Source of the DNA: Amphirosellinia nigrospora
Taxonomy: Eukaryota; Ascomycota; Sordariomycetes; Xylariales; Xylariaceae
NCBI GenBank assembly: GCA_004123355.1
Contig: SCHM01000004.1
Location: 4,124,316-4,188,315 of the forward strand
Reading direction: 5' to 3'
Length of the DNA: 64,000 nucleotides
Under the pieces are notes generated by a model, which was given only the letters and a program-made list of their open reading frames with translations, did no database searches and was not told where the DNA came from. The position numbers were made by a program, and so were the translations under genes. Below, piece after piece: positions 23,653 to 37,384 of the stretch. Every line of letters starts with the position of its first letter. Position 1 is the stretch's first letter.

Positions 23653-26533
23653 ATGTCGACGTACAAGTCACGCGCAATCTCCAAAATACCCCTCATTGGC
23701 CACCTTCTGCATTGGGACATCAACCCCCAGCGCACAGAAGACGATGGCCAAGGTCTGCTGGAGGACGATCCCTTAAGTATCCCATTGGAAAACCGTCAAC
23801 TTGACTCTAGTTATCCCTTCAGAGGACCGGGTCATCACATCACGACAATCACAACCACTCTCAGGGACATAAATATCCCCGACTGCAGTGCCACAACCAT
23901 TTGTACTTTCAGTTACCGTCTTTGCTTCGACTGGGGCAAGCCTGTGTTGTGATCATCATGGCAGCATTTATCTTCTGGTTAGCGTTGCTAGGAACGAGGG
24001 TTGGATCCACCGAAGCTGTCGAAGGCCAACTATTCTGTGGTAATCAAAAATACTATATCAATAATGTAAGAATAATCCGAGTACATGTCTACTAGATTCC
24101 TTGTAAGCTAATATCTACCAGCAAACGTGCTATCATGCCGACTTTCTCTGTCCTATTGAGGATGGACAACGCATGCTAAGATGTGGGAATGATTGTTATC
24201 TTCCACGGAAATCCTAGTATGGCATTCACTAGGGCTTAAGGGTCTCTCATTGACTTCAAAATAGTTGTAGCGATAGCCGTATTAAGCTACGACAGGGACC
24301 ACATTGAGCAACGAGCACGAGACACTCAATGGCGAGGACTCTTGCCCTTGAGTTACCTGCACTTGACAGACCGACCTTATGAAAACTACTTCGTTTCCGA
24401 CTGTAGCAGTGCCAGCCAGGTCGTTGTCACAAGCCCTATTGTTGATAGCGGTTTACGACTCGTGGACCCCAGACTCCTAGTAGGAAATATCCCCAGTTCG
24501 CCGTGAAACCAAAACTGACATTGACTCCAGATCGCATGGGCTGCCGGAAATAGCGGTATTGCCACTTACTTCTTACCCGGCGACGTGGCCGACGCAAATC
24601 TTACCATAGCCCTTGAGAGCTTGCCCAATCTAAATCGTACCGTTAGTCCCTCGTGGTGGTGTGACAGGCATTATATCTTTCAATTCTTCAGCTGTGCTAA
24701 ATCTGGCTATTATCGGAAGTATTAGGACGATAAGGGATTATGTGGAAGGGAACAGCTTAAATCCCAAATTTCAAGATGCGTTGAAGGTTCAGCAACAATC
24801 TGATGGGACCATCCTGCTTAGTCGGACATGGCTGGACAATATAACCGAGACATTTCTAACCTTCCAGTCACATAACGACGGAGTTGTCACGGTCAAGAGT
24901 GGGAAGGTCCATTTTGATAAAGGGGCCTATGTGTTTAACGCCTGGCACACTTATCCTGAGCTTGAACAACTGAGCGCCCCCGAAACTTTGAACCCGCAAT
25001 CCCAAGGTCTTATCACCAAGAATCCTGACGAGACAGCATCACTTTCTTTCTTTTCATTTACGTCCAAGGTCGTCGCGGGAGGCTGGAGATTTTTGACGTA
25101 TTTTGGTCGCGACAGCCTCATTTCGTTATTGCTGCTCCAGCCTGTTCTCAGCGAGGGTGATGGTGGGGCTATAGAGGCTATTCTCAGTGCCGCTATTGAA
25201 CGGATCGACGCGAGTGACGGGAGCGTATGCCACGAAGAAGTCATCGGCGATTATGCCACGTATCTGAACGAACAGGGAATACCTAGTGCTGAGGCCCAGT
25301 GCGATTATAAAATGATCGACACTGACTTCTTATTGCCGATTGCCATGAATGAGTATTTTGTGAAATCCCGCGTTGGAAGAGAGCGGCGTAACTCGTTCCT
25401 CGCGACCAACGCTTCTCTTATTGAGTCAAACCGAGGTCTGACGTATGCTGATCTGGCACTAACCACACTCGAAAAATTATGAATATCACGGCAGCGTTTG
25501 AGAAATCCCCTACAGTAACGAATCTGATTCATCTTAAGAACGGGCAGTCTGTTGGACAGTGGCGGGACAGCAATACTGGCCTTGGAGGGGGGCGTGTCCC
25601 ACACGATGTAAACAATGCTTTGGTCCCAGCCGCTCTTTATGCGATTGCTTCGTTGACGGCAGGGGCCTCTTGCCGGAGCACGCTGGATGGTCCCAAACGG
25701 CAAGCAAGCGGGCACAGTTCTGGAGGAAAAATCGTTGCCCTTTTTGAGGTCGAAATATCTGCAAATGAATCTCAGGGTCTAGTTAAGGACTATATTGCCG
25801 AGTCTAACTTCCCAGGCGACGTCGATATAACACAGATATCATCCCCTATTCGGTTCTACGGAATTGCGCTCGAGGCAAATAATCACCCTATTGTTAAGGT
25901 GATGAACACAGATGACAGTTTCCGTCTATATCTGTTGAATTCAACGAACCAGTCCCAGTTGTCAGCATTCCTATCACAGACGGTTAACAACATACTACGG
26001 CCGTTTCCTTTGGGTCTTTCTACATCGGTTGGACTACTCGTCTCAAATCCAGCATACGGTCAAGGTTCAGTAAACATCAATGACTTCCAGACAAGCTCGT
26101 ACCATGGCTAGTAGTCTGGAGCTGGCAACTTTCTATGATGGCTGCAGGGTTGGAGCGGCAGCTAGATCGATGCGGCAATGGTGGTGACAATCCAGATTTC
26201 TGTTCCGATGAGACATTACACGATCGCATCATAGAAGCTTATAACCATTTGTGGGATATCATCGAGCAGAACCAGAATCATCTAAGCAGCGAAGTCTGGA
26301 GCTGGGTTTTCAGAGATGGCGATTATGTTTACACGCCCTTAGGCGCTCTTCCAGGGCCAGACGGCCAAATCCCTACGGGTACGTTCATCGACCAAGCAGG
26401 ACTTGATATGCTATCTCCAATGCTATCAAATTGAATTCGAGCTAATCTTACTTCTCTTACAGAGAGCGATATCAGGCAACTTTGGAGTCTGACTTTTCTC
26501 GCAGTGAAACGAAACACTGATTATATAGCTTAG
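23653..26533 (+). CDS. Membrane-anchored six-hairpin glycosidase, glycogen-debranching-enzyme-like
   Basis: ATG 23653 opens a hydrophilic cytoplasmic-type N-terminus (MSTYKSRAISKIPLIGHLLH). Around 23915-23990 there is one transmembrane segment (ACVVIIMAAFIFWLALLGT), making a type II signal-anchored, lumen- or outside-facing enzyme. The body matches an uncharacterised fungal family of (alpha/alpha)6-barrel glycosidases related to debranching enzymes: GGWRFLTYFGRDSLISLLLL, SVCHEEVIGDYATYLN, CDYKMIDTDFLLPIA, VGQWRDSNTGLGGGRVP and VVWSWQLSMMAAGLERQL. Acidic residues in GRDS, CHEE and QWRDS are the likely active-site candidates. Introns include one beginning near 24065 and the last at 26379-26462, after which ESDIRQLWSLTFLAV ends at 26533. 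Frame jumps occur near 23900, 24500, 25479 (A-run), 25670-25745 and 26108. The substrate is not known; an alpha-glucan is an inference. Confidence 0.78.
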
Positions 26534-29500
26534 AAAGGGGGTTTAAACCGTTAGTTAATAGTTACAGTCACCCGTCATCAACTTGCTCCGCACCGTATAA
26601 TTCACGAAGTCTAAATATTGTTTACAAAATACATGACACCTGGCGAAGTTTACATTTCCCCGGCAGAAGTAGCTGCTTACCTTTCAACATGGCGTTATGA
26701 CGGAAGGTTGTGATACAGCCCCGACATCAACTTCTGTTTAACAACTATTGTCTGAGACACCGGAGGCGATAATTAAAATCTGAAAACACGGCATGTTATC
26801 TGAGTGAGGATACCCCGTCAGTCTAAAAATGCAAGCTTGAATCTATTCTCATCTTATTTATATTATTCATAAAGTAAAACGACGAGAGAAGAGGGAAATA
26901 TCGTGGAGGTGAGGAGCAGAATAGGAGTGCACATAAGCTCATCAGTCATAGATTTTGGCTGTGCTAAATTGCAATCGTCCGTTTACTTATTATTATGTAT
27001 GATGTATCATTTTTATTACCTCAACAATATTAATATTTCGATTTGAATCGGCGCCTACTCAAATAGTATGCATATAAAGTCACAGTGGTGATTCTTATGA
27101 GTTTTCGGGCTTGCCATTGAGGATCAAATACCAGCCCGCGGGTCCGTTGTTTATAGAATGGCCTTACACTGCAATATCAACTTTAAGCTTTAGCACACTG
27201 AATTCGGGATGACCCAATTTTGCGCATACTGGGCACTCATTCAATTCATCTACTTCATACCTCTCTTCTCCTTGAAAGTTCGGCTTCTTGGACTAGCAAC
27301 TTATTGAACTTCTAACGAGGATGTTTGACTTCGACCCTGATACACCCTCAATTAGAAATTAAAAGACAACGCAAGCTCCAGGTTACCAAGAGCGTCACAA
27401 CTTACATTTCAAGAAAAATGCGTTATGTCATCGGGCATAAAAAAACAAAAATATTGTGAATATCTCTGCTGCTTCCGCGGGCTCGGAAACCCTGGTCGCC
27501 AACGAACGGTGGCGACGAATTTACACCGGGAAGAACATACCAAAATATGGGAGAATGACTATTCTGACTAATTTGGAGACAAAAAGTCGACCAGAACGTG
27601 TTCTAAAGCCCTAGGTGGAGGACTTCGGTGGCTTTTCAGACAATTGAGAGACGTTGAAGCGTGTCGGTGTGCCAACAATACCTGAATACGAACATGCCTC
27701 CATGACAACACACTACTCCCTTCGACGAACCAGCCCCGAGGCAAAGCAAGTGTTCGCCAGCTCCTTATTCCCGTCGTCACGTATCCTATATACACGCCTG
27801 GATGGTGTCGCTTGAGAGGTACATGAAGGGGACAATGGACGCACACTGTGAAGGACATGATGCGTAAGACACAGAGTCAAAACCAACGGGAGTTGAAGTC
27901 TGGAAAGTTTACCCAACTCCAATATTCGATGAAAATGAGGCCAGGGACGTTCATTAATCGACGTGGTTTGGTTCCAAATCATCTTCAAATTAGGTGGCAT
28001 CAGTACAATGACGCTATGGTCAGGACATGATGATCTAGAGATTGAACGACTCCCGCAACGATCGGATATTTGATTGGCCCAAGCGCACCTATGAAATGGC
28101 CTCGAACGCCCGCTAAAAGCTTCCCCCGGCAAGGTCTGGCGCAATTGTTCCAAATGCTGGTTGACTTACATCTGGCCGTACCTGATTCGCAATCTGGCCC
28201 TGTCTATGGCCACTTACCGCTTGAACAATTTCATATGCACCGCAGGGACGGCGTGCGCCAGCCTTTTCCGTTCCTGTACACGGCCACAGATTCGGTCGCA
28301 GCAAGAGGGTCGATATGCACGATGGGGTGCGGGTTGACATGCCGGAAGCATATTTGCGGTCGTGTCTCGTCTACTGTTGAATCCGCAACGGCCTGGGCCG
28401 CTGGTTTTTGAGATATGGTACGTCTGGACAACTGGGCAAAACGTCGTTCGAATGTGGGCTCGCCGGGTCACCTAATTTCACATATGTAAACTGCTGCAGG
28501 GCGACTGTTTAGAAACCAGAGACAGCCGCCGGACTACTGTACTTACTTACACATGTCAACATCGGCATGGCTCCAGCGGATCGCGATAACTCCAATCCCT
28601 CACTCAGCATAAGTGGACAGATACTCTATGCGTCTTGTCTGGATGACTGTCTATCCACAGGTCTGCATATGAAGTGGAACCCTCTGGCCGCGGAAAATTG
28701 AGCCGCCTTTCCACCGAACTATTGGTGTGGTACTTTATGTCTACTATGTAGGTAGCTATCGGAGGCGAGTTGTTCTCGACATTTGTTCGAATTCTTCCGT
28801 GTGGCGTTAATGTCTGTGTAGACCGGCTCTTCCGACCGGTCTGCAAGGATGTGAACCGCCCGGAACTTTAGCGAGTATGCAGCACCGGCAAAGTGAATGT
28901 ACGTTGGGAAGTAATCGTGCGAGTTTTTATGGGATGATGAAGAGAGGCAGCGTGTTTTCATTCTAGTGCAGAATGTCTTCCATGTGACAGCCATTGGTCT
29001 ATGTCTGTCTTTAGGTGTGACTGCGACGACAGATCGCACGACAGTCGATCATGCGGCTACCCGATACCCATGTACGCGGGTTGTTTTTGTAGACGCAGCT
29101 TCACTGGATGTCTGCGTAATATAGAAAACAATACAATGTCACCCAGCAAAGATCGGCCGTTATAGTACGCGGAGCAAACGTTCTGGCGCACCGCTGGAAT
29201 AGCCCCCGAAGACCCATCCCCTACAGTGCTTGTTGAGGCGTTTGGAGTCGGTGCAAGATAGACAAGCGAATTTGCCCAGACCCTGCCAGACGAGACAGGA
29301 ACTTTGACTGAGAAGCTGCGTTGAAACGCTGCACTGCGACTATCCTAACCTGGTCTCGCACCGAAGCCGGCTAAAAGTGCTGACGTGTTTGAGCAACCAG
29401 TGGAGTTACTTGGTAGTCTTTTCTATTATGTAGCGTGCTGTTCGAGCATGATGCACAGGTGACAGTGGTTCGACGTCAAGGGAGTATTATGGCCCTCCGT

Positions 29501-29948
29501 TCGTACTTGTCTCTGAACTGTTCTGATGAAATGTGGACCGAGGAAAAGAGGGACTTGCTCCGTAGCAAAAAGAAAAATTTGACGGCCTATATTTGCCCCA
29601 TCACGCGTTTAAGGGGGCCACGGACCCTGAAAATACAATACAGATAGTAAATAGGCCGTGTTCATGTCGCGTGTAAAGGGCATCCCGTCCCACGATCTCG
29701 TCTTGCCGATCCGCTCGGTGGTATTCCACCATTAGATTCACCGGACCTAGTGCGCTACATAGCCCGGAGATGGTGGAGATGGCCATCAGTTATTTTATGG
29801 AATTAACTCTTATTTATGGAGTGGACGGGTCCATCCCGCCGCATAAAAAGGTCAAGAATAAACCCTCACCTTGGTTGAGCTTGCATCGGGCAGCAAGCTA
29901 GCTTAATATGTCGATGCGACTTCACAGAGAATGGTGATGTTTCTGTTC
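26534..29948. other. Gene-poor stretch, 26.5-29.9 kb
   Basis: No gene is convincing. A minus-strand area at about 27713-28471 has overlapping open frames of 85-146 codons and one plausible gtaagt...ccag intron near 28140-28210. Another minus-strand open frame of 106 codons lies at 28719-29039. None shows a domain I can name. They could be a broken or fast-evolving gene or chance. Confidence 0.4.
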
Positions 29949-31481
29949 TCAGGGCTCGCATGAGCCCTCTGGCTCTGACGTTTCAGCTGTCAAGTTGTCA
30001 TCATCCTCTACACGACCAAGGAGGAGATCTTCACTTCCCTGCCATTGCGGTGGCATATTCGGCATTTCAGCTTCATCATCATCTTCCCATCCGTAATCCT
30101 CCCTTCACTGTCAGCGATCTCAATCCCAGTCTCGTCGAACCTTCGCTTCTGGCGACGAGAGTTTGTTGCAAGTGCCAAGGACGGCTGATTGGTTGCCAAA
30201 TCCAACCCAGCTAAGCCACCCTACTCATTTTAATATGAAGAGAAGAAAAAAGCACAGTTAGGTTAGGACATACGTTGTAGATTTCGAAAGGGAACATTGA
30301 CCCAATACCATTAGGATTGGTTTGGCCATTGTTCTTTTGCACGCCGACGAGACGTATGTTACGCAATTCTGCATTGGCCGTTGTCCAGTCTTGGAAGAGG
30401 ACTAGCCGGGTAGCAACCCCTTGCTCCCAAGTAGAGGCTTTGATAGCTGGAGTTATTGTTGCACCGCGTTCAACTTGCATTCTCGTAGCGCATTGACTTA
30501 GTACTAGTATGAGGAGATCTTGAGTGGCTGAAAGCTTCTGCAATGATGAAACTAAGTACTGAAGAACTTGGAGACGCCTGACAGCCAAGTTGGAACCTAC
30601 ATTTATATGATGTCAACACAAAACATGTCAAATGAATCAATCTACTTCCGGAGGTGGCTACCTTTTGAGTTTTGGCGAGTTTCAACACTCTTCTGGAAAG
30701 CACGGTTTATTAGACCGGACAAACCGTCAATCACTATAAGGGATGTGTTGCTTAGAACGCTGGATGCCCTAGGCTTACAAAGCAGCCCAATCAGATGTGC
30801 GAGGGTTGGCGTGGAATAGTGAACGAAGTTGACCATAGCAGCAGGCATATCGAGACCAGTCGCCGTCTCGACAGAAGAGCACCGTAGACTCACGATTTCA
30901 GTAAGCCTATGATGGCATAGGGGATGAAACGCGTCTAGCCGTCACATTTAGCATCATAACCTAGGTTAAAAGAGAGAGCTATTTTTTTATATGGGCTATG
31001 GTTATGTCGGGGATCGAAGTACGGGAGACTAACCTACCCAGACAACTCTACAGCCATCTCGTAACGTGTTGGCAGCAATTTGCATGCTATGAATAGGTCA
31101 GTGCATGGCGCAAGCCAGACAGATAGTGATTGGAGTCGTACGCAAATGTTGTCTTCCCGAAGCCGGAGGTCCCCATACCTCTACAATTTGGCCCTTCTGG
31201 ATGCCTCCATAGTGTTGCGGTTCATCGCTATCTTCGAGCGGCACACCTGCTAACGTCTGATCGAGAGCTTCAAGACCCGTATGTATAAGTTGCCGAGGAC
31301 CGGCCTTGAGGTCGTCGAAGGCTTGCGCTGCTGAAACAGTAGGTAACCGATCTAGCTTTGATCAGAGGCGCGGTCTCATGCAGCAGGCGTTGTTATCGCC
31401 GAACTCACGAGTAGAGGTAAAATCGAAGCTCGACACATCCTTGCCATGGATTGACTCATATTTGTTCATTGTGTCCATCAT
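29949..31481 (-). CDS. RAD51/RecA-family DNA-repair ATPase (RAD51 paralogue)
   Basis: RAD51 paralogues help load or remodel Rad51 filaments in homologous recombination. Reading from ATG 31481 (MMDTMNKYESIHGKDVSSF), an intron with a gtgagt donor near 31410 leads to LIHTGLEALDQTLAGVPLED. The segment IQKGQIVEVWGPPG...GKTTF follows, a Walker A motif near 31155-31180 in which one G appears missing. Further exons carry VHYSTPTLAHLIGLLCKP and the Walker B TSLIVIDGLSGLIN (about 30720-30760). RRLQVLQYLVSSLQKL, VLSQCATRMQ and WEQGVATRLVLFQDW are typical of the RecA core. The last exon ends with an acidic tail (EDYGWEDDDEAEMP) and TGA at 29949-29951. Which paralogue (Rad55, Rad57 or Xrcc type) cannot be fixed by eye. 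Frame jumps are seen at Walker A, around the 30600-30640 splice and near 30095. Confidence 0.78.
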
Positions 31482-34400
31482 GCCTGTGAATATGACGTAT
31501 TCAGATGTACAGTTGCCTACATGGTTCCTTGTAGTGAAAAATATTTTCTGATCCTTCTACGCTCTAAGAAAAGCGAGGCTTGATCCCACGATGCGTACTG
31601 TGCTTGCGACGGTGAGGCTGCTTCCGGGCACCAAAGGTGTATAGGGACAGCATTGCGCAAGAGCCGCCAGCACGTGATGCTTTAGGTGAGATACCTACCT
31701 ATCTTGGCCATAGCTTACATAACTAACTCCAACACTCTAAATTGTCCCCACCCCGGCCCCAAACCGCCCGCTAGACCACGGGGCATTAGTTTGAGGCTCA
31801 AAATCTTGGGGTTAATTACTGTGCGATCGTAATTCAGCAATTAATGCGCTGTCCATTACATAATTTAGTTGACATGGGTGTGCCTCTCTGAAGCGTCTAA
31901 CGGGACGCCATCGCACCAAATAGTCCTACACGAGCTTACCGCTTTGCGTGATTTCTACATATACTAATACTGTATAGTCTAGGTCAAATGAAATCTTACT
32001 ATCAAGACATCATAGATATTCAGCTGGCATTTATCTATCGGTAAAGGGAATGAACGAAGCTGCAATTTGTGTCTTTAAAAAATAACCCGAATGACCAGAG
32101 AACCGAGCCAAAGCTGAGGTTGAATCACGTGAATACTACATTCATATATATGCCCGGGATTTAAGGTTAACCATTTCTAACTCAAGTGTGGTAAATATCT
32201 TGCATGCTCATCAAGAAAAAGCAGGTCGCCGTTCGTCTCCCGGAATTGAGGGTAAGAGCGCGGCACTAGACGTATGCGGTAGGTAGTAAGTAGGTGGCAT
32301 TTTCTCAGCAGGTGGCAGAAGTAATCCGGGACTCTTCGTAACCTACCAGGTAGATGTGGATAAAGCGCGTCGTAGAGAGTGAGTGAGTGTCAAAAGAGGT
32401 AAGATTATGGTCGACTATTGAGTCGGTATCCGCATAGTAGATAGGCTAAGAGTAGCCGGTTATAGAGGCCAAATTGAGCCAGTTTAGTTCTTATCGTCAG
32501 CTAAAAATGACTTAGCACGTCCACCTACCGAGGTTAGGTAGCTAGAGCACTGGCCCCCTTTAGCCTCATGGACTAAAGGATACCAGGATGAGCGGCCCGA
32601 ATATGCTCTGCTGGATACAGATACGTGGAATAGTACTGTAGACCACAGCAATATTATTCACTTGGCAAAGCACGTGCTGGTTTCAATGGCCAGACTGCAT
32701 TTCACCGAGTCCCGGGCCGTTTGCAAGATTCGCCGGCTCCGTAAACGATATCTATCGACCGACCTGCTTCTTATCGATTCTGGGCGTAAGCTGGGATTCA
32801 CTAAACGTGGTCGTGTCGTGCATGTACTTTTCAATCATTGCTATCGTGTCAAATGGTCCATTTCTCTCGATAACCGTTCTTTATTTGGGACTTGAGCCTG
32901 TAGCAGTAGTAAGTGTGCCACAAGTAATAGAAAACAACAGTGCTGCGGTTTCGGAAAACATCGGTTATCACAACTCCCCAGGACCCCGTATGTTACAGAC
33001 CGGCCACCCCCGATAGCTACGGTACCTCCGTTGATCCATGTCGAGTGTGGAGGGTTGATTCTTAGCTCTTATTGGCTCGGGGAGGTCAGTTTCCACCAAG
33101 AGACCCGGACATGCTGTAAGTAAAACTAGGTACCGGAATACCACCTTTGGGGATCGTTGACGGGGGTTTTGATGCAGGTACGATATACTGTACATTTTTG
33201 TCAGGCCACAGATTTGACCGGGTTTCCCTCTCTACATAGTACAAGGCGTGTTCCGTCAAATAATGCGGCAAGCTCATTGGTATCGGCCAATGATACGATA
33301 GACGATGGCGTCGATGCATGTATCTCTTGATGACCTGGAATCGTAGGTGTACTGTTAGAGCAAAGCACTGCTGTTGGGACTTAATGAGGCGACGCTTCGG
33401 GGTACCTATTACGGACAGGCGCAGATTCGACAACATACCCCACATTCTCATGCAACTTTAATGCTTCTACCATTGAGCAAGTAAAAATTATACTCGCAAA
33501 AAAAAGCAAAGGGTGGGAATCATGACAATATGAAGTCAATTCTTTCAATTCAGATTTGCTAGAAGCTGAGCGAAGAGTGTAGCCCTAGGCACATAGGCAT
33601 ACTGCTTATTCGATTGTTACCTGCCTTGGAAATACAGTTCTGTTCCATGCTTGCCAATGGTCATGAGACTTGTATTTGCAACCAAATTGTGTTACCATAA
33701 CTTGCTATCATCCCTCTCTCGCCCACTTAAAATTATTAGAGTACACGAGGCTTTTATGAGGTGCTAGATACAGCCTCAAGGGGGAAGCGGGGCCGGCGGC
33801 TATCCTTATCTACTCGCGGTCTACCTCAAGCTTGCCACCCAGGTAACGTTTCGCCCAAAGGAGGTCGGCAATATTATCCGTATTTCTGGATCGAGAAAGT
33901 CGGACATGGCGGCTGGCGGGCTGTACAGCAGATAGCAGGATTGACTATACTAGTTACCCCGAACTAAGTGTACTTAATGAAAGATTAATCATCTCCTTTC
34001 CTGCTACCCCTGTCTCTTTAAGTAGGTATTTCTTGAATCCGGGGCGGGATGGCGGCTGGCGTTAGGTTGGCCCAAATTTGCGAATCTACCTACACTAAGT
34101 TACTAAGATACTGGGCAGGTAACATGTAACATGTACTGTGGGGGAGGGCCTAGCGGGCTCTAAAACAACGCTGGACAAAACGATGCAAACCCTGACCATG
34201 ATATCCCTTTCGACATTCGCTGAGTTGTGACTGTTTAGAATCTCCCTGACTCGTACTTTGCCGTATCCTTGAAGCGGTCGGACGCATGGAATGTTACCTA
34301 AGGTTATGACCTCTATCTGCGGAGAAGTCACATGCCATTTCGATACTAAAATGACTGACCACGAAACCTGGAACAGCCGTGGCAGACTCTAATGTACTAA

Positions 34401-37359
34401 GGTTAGCTACAGGCATGCTTTGCCAGCAGGTCCACGAAACCTTTCAATGGCTTTGTATCACAACCTATGATGTTCGTCATTCACAGGAGCAATAGCGTAT
34501 GTACCTACCCAACTAAGCTTTAATAAAGAAGCGGCTCAAAATTGATCCTGCGAAATCTGGATGAGCCCCACGAAATATTTGGCGATACATGCACGTTCAT
34601 GCCCTTCCGGAGCCCGGATCTGCCAGTAGCTTTCCCCGATCACATGTCTAAGCGCGGCATCTGGGGTACATAGGCCGCAATTGCTGTACTGTAGAACCCA
34701 AAGGGGCTTGGCAAAACCTATCAATGTACCTGTCTACTACAGTATATTAATAGGGCCGTAAGGGGAGCGCGCCAAAGTCGCGAATCGTACATTTGGCAAG
34801 GCACGTCCCAGTTATTAAATGATCAAGTATCGTATTAAAATGACCGATATGGTCTCATTTCAATAAGTATCCCACACAACGTGTTTGTCAAAGTTTGTAA
34901 ACAAACAGCTTGACGCGCGGAGATTGACTGGAGAGTGAAGGAATAGACACGAAACACCCCCATCATTCCTTACATAAGTGTTTCTGACTATTGTACGATT
35001 GTATCGTAACTTGGAAGACGGTAGACAGGGCAGCTTAGAGGGTGTGATAAACACGATGAGTATTATATGTGTTTGTTTCTATGTACCGAGTATCTCCATA
35101 GTTAGGTTCGTGATAACCATGCTTGTCCATAGGCATATCGAAGTGAAGAGTGAGGGTGGTTTACTTACATGCTGACATATCACCGGGATATCACGGAATC
35201 CTTGGAAAAGTCAAACCGATGATGTACCCCCCACGCTTTCGCTAACGCTTGGCAAAACTACTATGATACGCCACACTTGCTCGGTGAACGATAAGATCTT
35301 TCCCGAGGTTAGTGACCCTACACTACCAGGTACTGTAGATGGCATACAGCGTCCCGGAGACGGCGGCCATGTGCACCGGATAAACATAGATACAGTAGGA
35401 TTTGCATGTGCATTATCTGTATGCATTTAGGGAGAATTCAAGTCCGTGCAGTCTCACTCTCTTTAAGTCGCATATTTTTCAGGTACCTAGTCCGGTGCCG
35501 AATTTATAGTAAGATAACTTGGAATGGAACTTACCCGTCACATCCATACATCTGGGGTGCGCAGCTTTGATATGGAATAAGGTTTACTAGCTTTTAAGTG
35601 GAGTGTGGGGAGAGCGTCCGAGACCCTGATAGATATGATAAGTTACAGTCTGGTGTTGTCGTTTGACCCCAGATTATATCTCGTGCCATTCCTCGAGCGA
35701 TCGTACGAGGCGATGCGGGAACGGCAGTTTACAGTAAAGGAGCGATTTGTGAGATAGACACCGAATCCACAATTCAAACACTTTAGGGCGCAGATAAATA
35801 TACTAGACAAAACTGAAGCCCTGGCCTCCGGATGCGTGAAAAGAAGAAGAAAAAAGAACTCTCTCGGTCAGAAGGAGAAGGAATTCCAACAAACCACGGC
35901 ATCATATGCATTCCGTTGCGTATTCTAGCGCGCTCAGCAGCCATCGCTTTGCCGACTTACTGATTGCGCTCAGCTCTGAGTCTCAGGTGCACACTAAGGG
36001 AATCAAGTGACGGGTGCAGTTCTTATCTATGCACCGAGTCCACACCCTAGATATCTGTCCCCGCGACTTAGTTGCATGGCTTTATATAGCATTATCGCGA
36101 ATCTGTCTAAAAAGGCGTCATCAGTTAGCTAGGCCCGGCCAAGACTTGCTGTGTACGTATATACTCTGTACAGAGTTGGAATGTTGATCCTGTTGAGATT
36201 TGTATCATGTACTTTAATTGCCACTCTAAACCAAAGGGTAGAAAGAGGATTTTCCGATTTTTTTAAGTGTAATGCTGAGTTTCAAGCAAGTAGGTGAGTC
36301 GCGTTCCTGAGTTTGTTGTCAATTTTGGTCGCTTTCTTCTTTCTTCACAGATGGCTCACATGAGGCCAAAATCGGAATAGGTGAAACTCAACACCAAGCA
36401 CTAAGAGGAATAAAAAAATATAGTCGCCGGTAGTAAGGGAGATGGTATCAACAACGAGTTATGACACCACAGACAGCGTATTAGGTCATAGCTAGCATGG
36501 CATATATAGGTTAATGGCTGTCAAATATATAAATATGACACCAGGTAAAATGGCATGGATATTTTGCTTCTCATTAGTTCTCGAAGTTTTATTCATGCCT
36601 AATGTCGGGCAGAAACTTCTATTGTGGCGCACTCACTAGACAGCCTCATTTACGGATATTTCCAGCGTTAATGAGATAGCCATGCATACCTAGTGCTCAA
36701 AGCGGTCAGACTCACAGGCCACGCGCATATGTCTCACAACTTCCTTTTGCATCCCGAAGCGTGGGTGGTGTGTTTCAACAGGAATGGACCTATCCAACTA
36801 CCTACGTTGTTTGACGATTATCATTCGATACAACAAACCCTCATTAGTTGCCCCAGTAGATCACCAAGGCATAACCTATATGCTGTGATACTCAAGAATG
36901 TAAACATGTCACCGAATCACTCGTACCGCTACCAACTTAATCATTTCACTCCGCATCGTAGCTGTTTTTCTTCAGGGTGGTTTCTTCATTTGAAGCATGA
37001 CAGCGCCAATATATCCCACTTACGAGCTCATTTAATACACCTCTCTATGTTCGTCCTGGATATATAGACTGGGCAAATAGTACTTTCTCATCATGATTTG
37101 GTCTCAGTTCAGCAAGAATCACAAGGGTCATAAGTTGGCTCCGGAGTGGAACGGAGCTGTACATGCAAATAAATAATAAACAAGTGCCAACACTTCCTTA
37201 ATGTGCTATCCCTGCGCTTCTGCCCATTCGACGTGTGTATTAGCTAATGTTTGCTTTTGTTTTTCTACCTACCTTGGTACTATGAGGGCCTTCAGTCCAG
37301 CCATGCTGGCCGGTGCCGAGTCTATTGACTTCTCCTGTGGTCCTGGTATGGCAATGGTC

Positions 37360-37365
37360 CCCCAC
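37360..37365 (-). promoter_or_regulatory. Candidate CreA/CRE1 binding site (SYGGRG)
   Basis: CCCCAC on the plus strand reads GTGGGG on the minus strand, matching the SYGGRG consensus of CreA/Cre1. It lies about 830 bp upstream of the CRE1 start and pairs with an identical, same-orientation site at 37379. creA-type genes are known to be autoregulated in some fungi. The motif is short, so chance is possible. Confidence 0.4.
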
Positions 37366-37378
37366 ATGTAGTGGGATT

Positions 37379-37384
37379 CCCCAC
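37379..37384 (-). promoter_or_regulatory. Second candidate CreA/CRE1 binding site
   Basis: Second CCCCAC (GTGGGG on minus), 13 bp from the first. Closely spaced double sites are the arrangement usually needed for CreA repression in vivo. Confidence 0.4.

Noticed and set aside
33086-33451. 121-codon minus-strand open frame
   Set aside because: No recognisable domain, splice signals or homologous family; it cannot be told from chance.
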